Below, in pieces: positions 27,964 to 28,700 of a DNA stretch of 28,700 nucleotides. Each line of letters begins with the position of its first letter. Position 1 is the first letter of the stretch. The stretch lies in assembly GCA_965656605.1 (NCBI GenBank), contig CBFHLC010000027.1, positions 1 to 28,700 on the forward strand. Reading direction: 5' to 3'. This DNA is from Litorivicinus sp965656605. Its GTDB lineage: Bacteria; Pseudomonadota; Gammaproteobacteria; Pseudomonadales; Litorivicinaceae. The position numbers were made by a program, and so were the translations under genes. Under the pieces are notes generated by a model. It was not told the DNA's origin. It searched no databases and saw only the letters and a program-made list of their open reading frames with translations.

Positions 27964-28700
27964 ATGAAGAAGTTGATCGGTGCCGCTGGTGCCCTAACGC
28001 TGGCCGTTGCTGCTGCCAGTGCAAACGCTGCCTGCGACTCAGGCGAAGTCGTTGTTAAGTTGTCACACGTAACCGGTGGCACCACACACCCCAAAGTCGT
28101 TGCAGCCAACAGCTTTGCTGAGCGCGTCAACAGCCAGCTAGACGGCCGTATGTGCATGGAGGTTTACCCCAACAGCACGCTATTCGGTGACTCAAAAGAG
28201 CTAGAAGCTCTGTTGCTAGGCGACGTTCAGGTGCTGGCACCTTCACTGTCTAAGTTTGGCTCATACACCAAGAAGTTGGGTGTTTTCGATCTGCCCTTTA
28301 TCTTTGAAGACATGGACGCAGCAATGCGCTTCACCAACTCTGCGACCGGTAAAGACTTGCTCAATAGCATGAACGATGTTGGCTTCACCGGTCTGGGTTA
28401 CTGGATGTCTGGCATGAAGTACTTCTCTGCCAACAAGCCGCTGCTAGAGCCGACCGATGCAGCCGGCCTGAAATTCCGCGTGCAGACATCTGATGTGGCC
28501 AAGGCGATGATTGCGGCCATGGGTGCTTCACCTCAGCCAATGGCGTTCTCTGAAGTGTACGGTGCATTGCAGACTGGCGTTGTCGACGGTCAGGAAAACA
28601 CCTGGTCAAACATCTACACCAAGAAGTTCTTTGAAGTTCAGGACGGCGTGACTGAAACCAGTCATCAGCTGTTGGCTTACTTCTTCATGACCAGCCAAGA
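27964..28700 (+). CDS. dctP: TRAP transporter dicarboxylate-binding protein DctP (3' end outside window)
   Basis: 245 codons are visible. The Sec signal peptide is MKKLIGAAGALTLAVAAASANA. The mature part reads VVVKLSHVTGGTTHPKVVAANSFAERVNSQLDGRMCMEVYPNSTLFGDSKELEALLLGDVQVLAPSLSKFG, LGVFDLPFIFEDMDAAMRFTNS, and AAGLKFRVQTSDVAKAMIAAMGASPQPMAFSEVYGALQTGVVDGQENTWSNIYTKKFFEVQ. The Arg in GLKFRV is the conserved TRAP residue that binds the substrate carboxylate. A sequence-based guess is a C4-dicarboxylate; dctB-dctD upstream supports this. AGGAG precedes ATG 27964, and the sigma-54 promoter is 50 bases upstream. dctQ and dctM are expected beyond the window. Confidence 0.93.
   Translation, partial: MKKLIGAAGALTLAVAAASANAACDSGEVVVKLSHVTGGTTHPKVVAANSFAERVNSQLDGRMCMEVYPNSTLFGDSKELEALLLGDVQVLAPSLSKFGSYTKKLGVFDLPFIFEDMDAAMRFTNSATGKDLLNSMNDVGFTGLGYWMSGMKYFSANKPLLEPTDAAGLKFRVQTSDVAKAMIAAMGASPQPMAFSEVYGALQTGVVDGQENTWSNIYTKKFFEVQDGVTETSHQLLAYFFMTSQ

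Overview
The window looks like a chromosomal segment from a gammaproteobacterium, probably a marine Oceanospirillales-like lineage. This rests on the greA/yhbY/rlmE/ftsH/folP/glmM/tpiA/secG/tRNA-Leu gene order, a canonical LexA box at recN and a sigma-54-type promoter at dctP. Genus assignment is beyond what the sequence shows.

Region 1 (1-9722) is core genome. It holds the 3' part of a pirin-like gene, a decayed fasciclin-domain remnant, yciH (minus), greA (plus), recN and yhbY (minus), then a long plus-strand run: rlmE, ftsH, terminator, folP, glmM, tpiA, secG, tRNA-Leu(GAG), and a strong bidirectional terminator. The rimP-nusA-infB genes that often follow secG/tRNA-Leu in relatives are absent here.

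Region 2 (9723-11735) has a structured, partly duplicated intergenic sequence and three minus-strand genes of uncertain role: an orphan PhnD-like periplasmic binding protein, a small acidic protein and a multi-pass membrane protein.

Region 3 (11736-23503) is a tRNA-associated genomic island of about 11.7 kb. tRNA-Leu(CAG) keeps its own promoter, and its last 19 bases recur at 23485-23503, directly before the terminator that presumably once followed the tRNA. Just inside the left end is a fragment resembling an integrase N-terminus; near the right end are IS21 (istA) and other IS debris. The cargo is one minus-strand operon with a sigma-70-type promoter and a guanidine-I (ykkC) riboswitch. It encodes an ABC importer (binding protein, permease, ATPase), two DUF1989 proteins now understood as the carboxyguanidine deiminase pair, a biotin-dependent urea/guanidine carboxylase and allophanate hydrolase. 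Together these would import guanidine and convert it through carboxyguanidine and allophanate to ammonia and CO2, so the island is best read as a transferable guanidine nitrogen-scavenging module rather than a urea module.

Region 4 (23504-28700) returns to resident genome. A 150-bp tandem duplication of the tRNA-end/terminator segment has extended an EamA-family transporter by exactly 50 codons after its ancestral stop in one copy changed to a sense codon. A two-TM small protein follows, then dctB-dctD (C4-dicarboxylate two-component system), and a sigma-54-type promoter ahead of dctP, the binding protein of a TRAP transporter, which runs off the window end.
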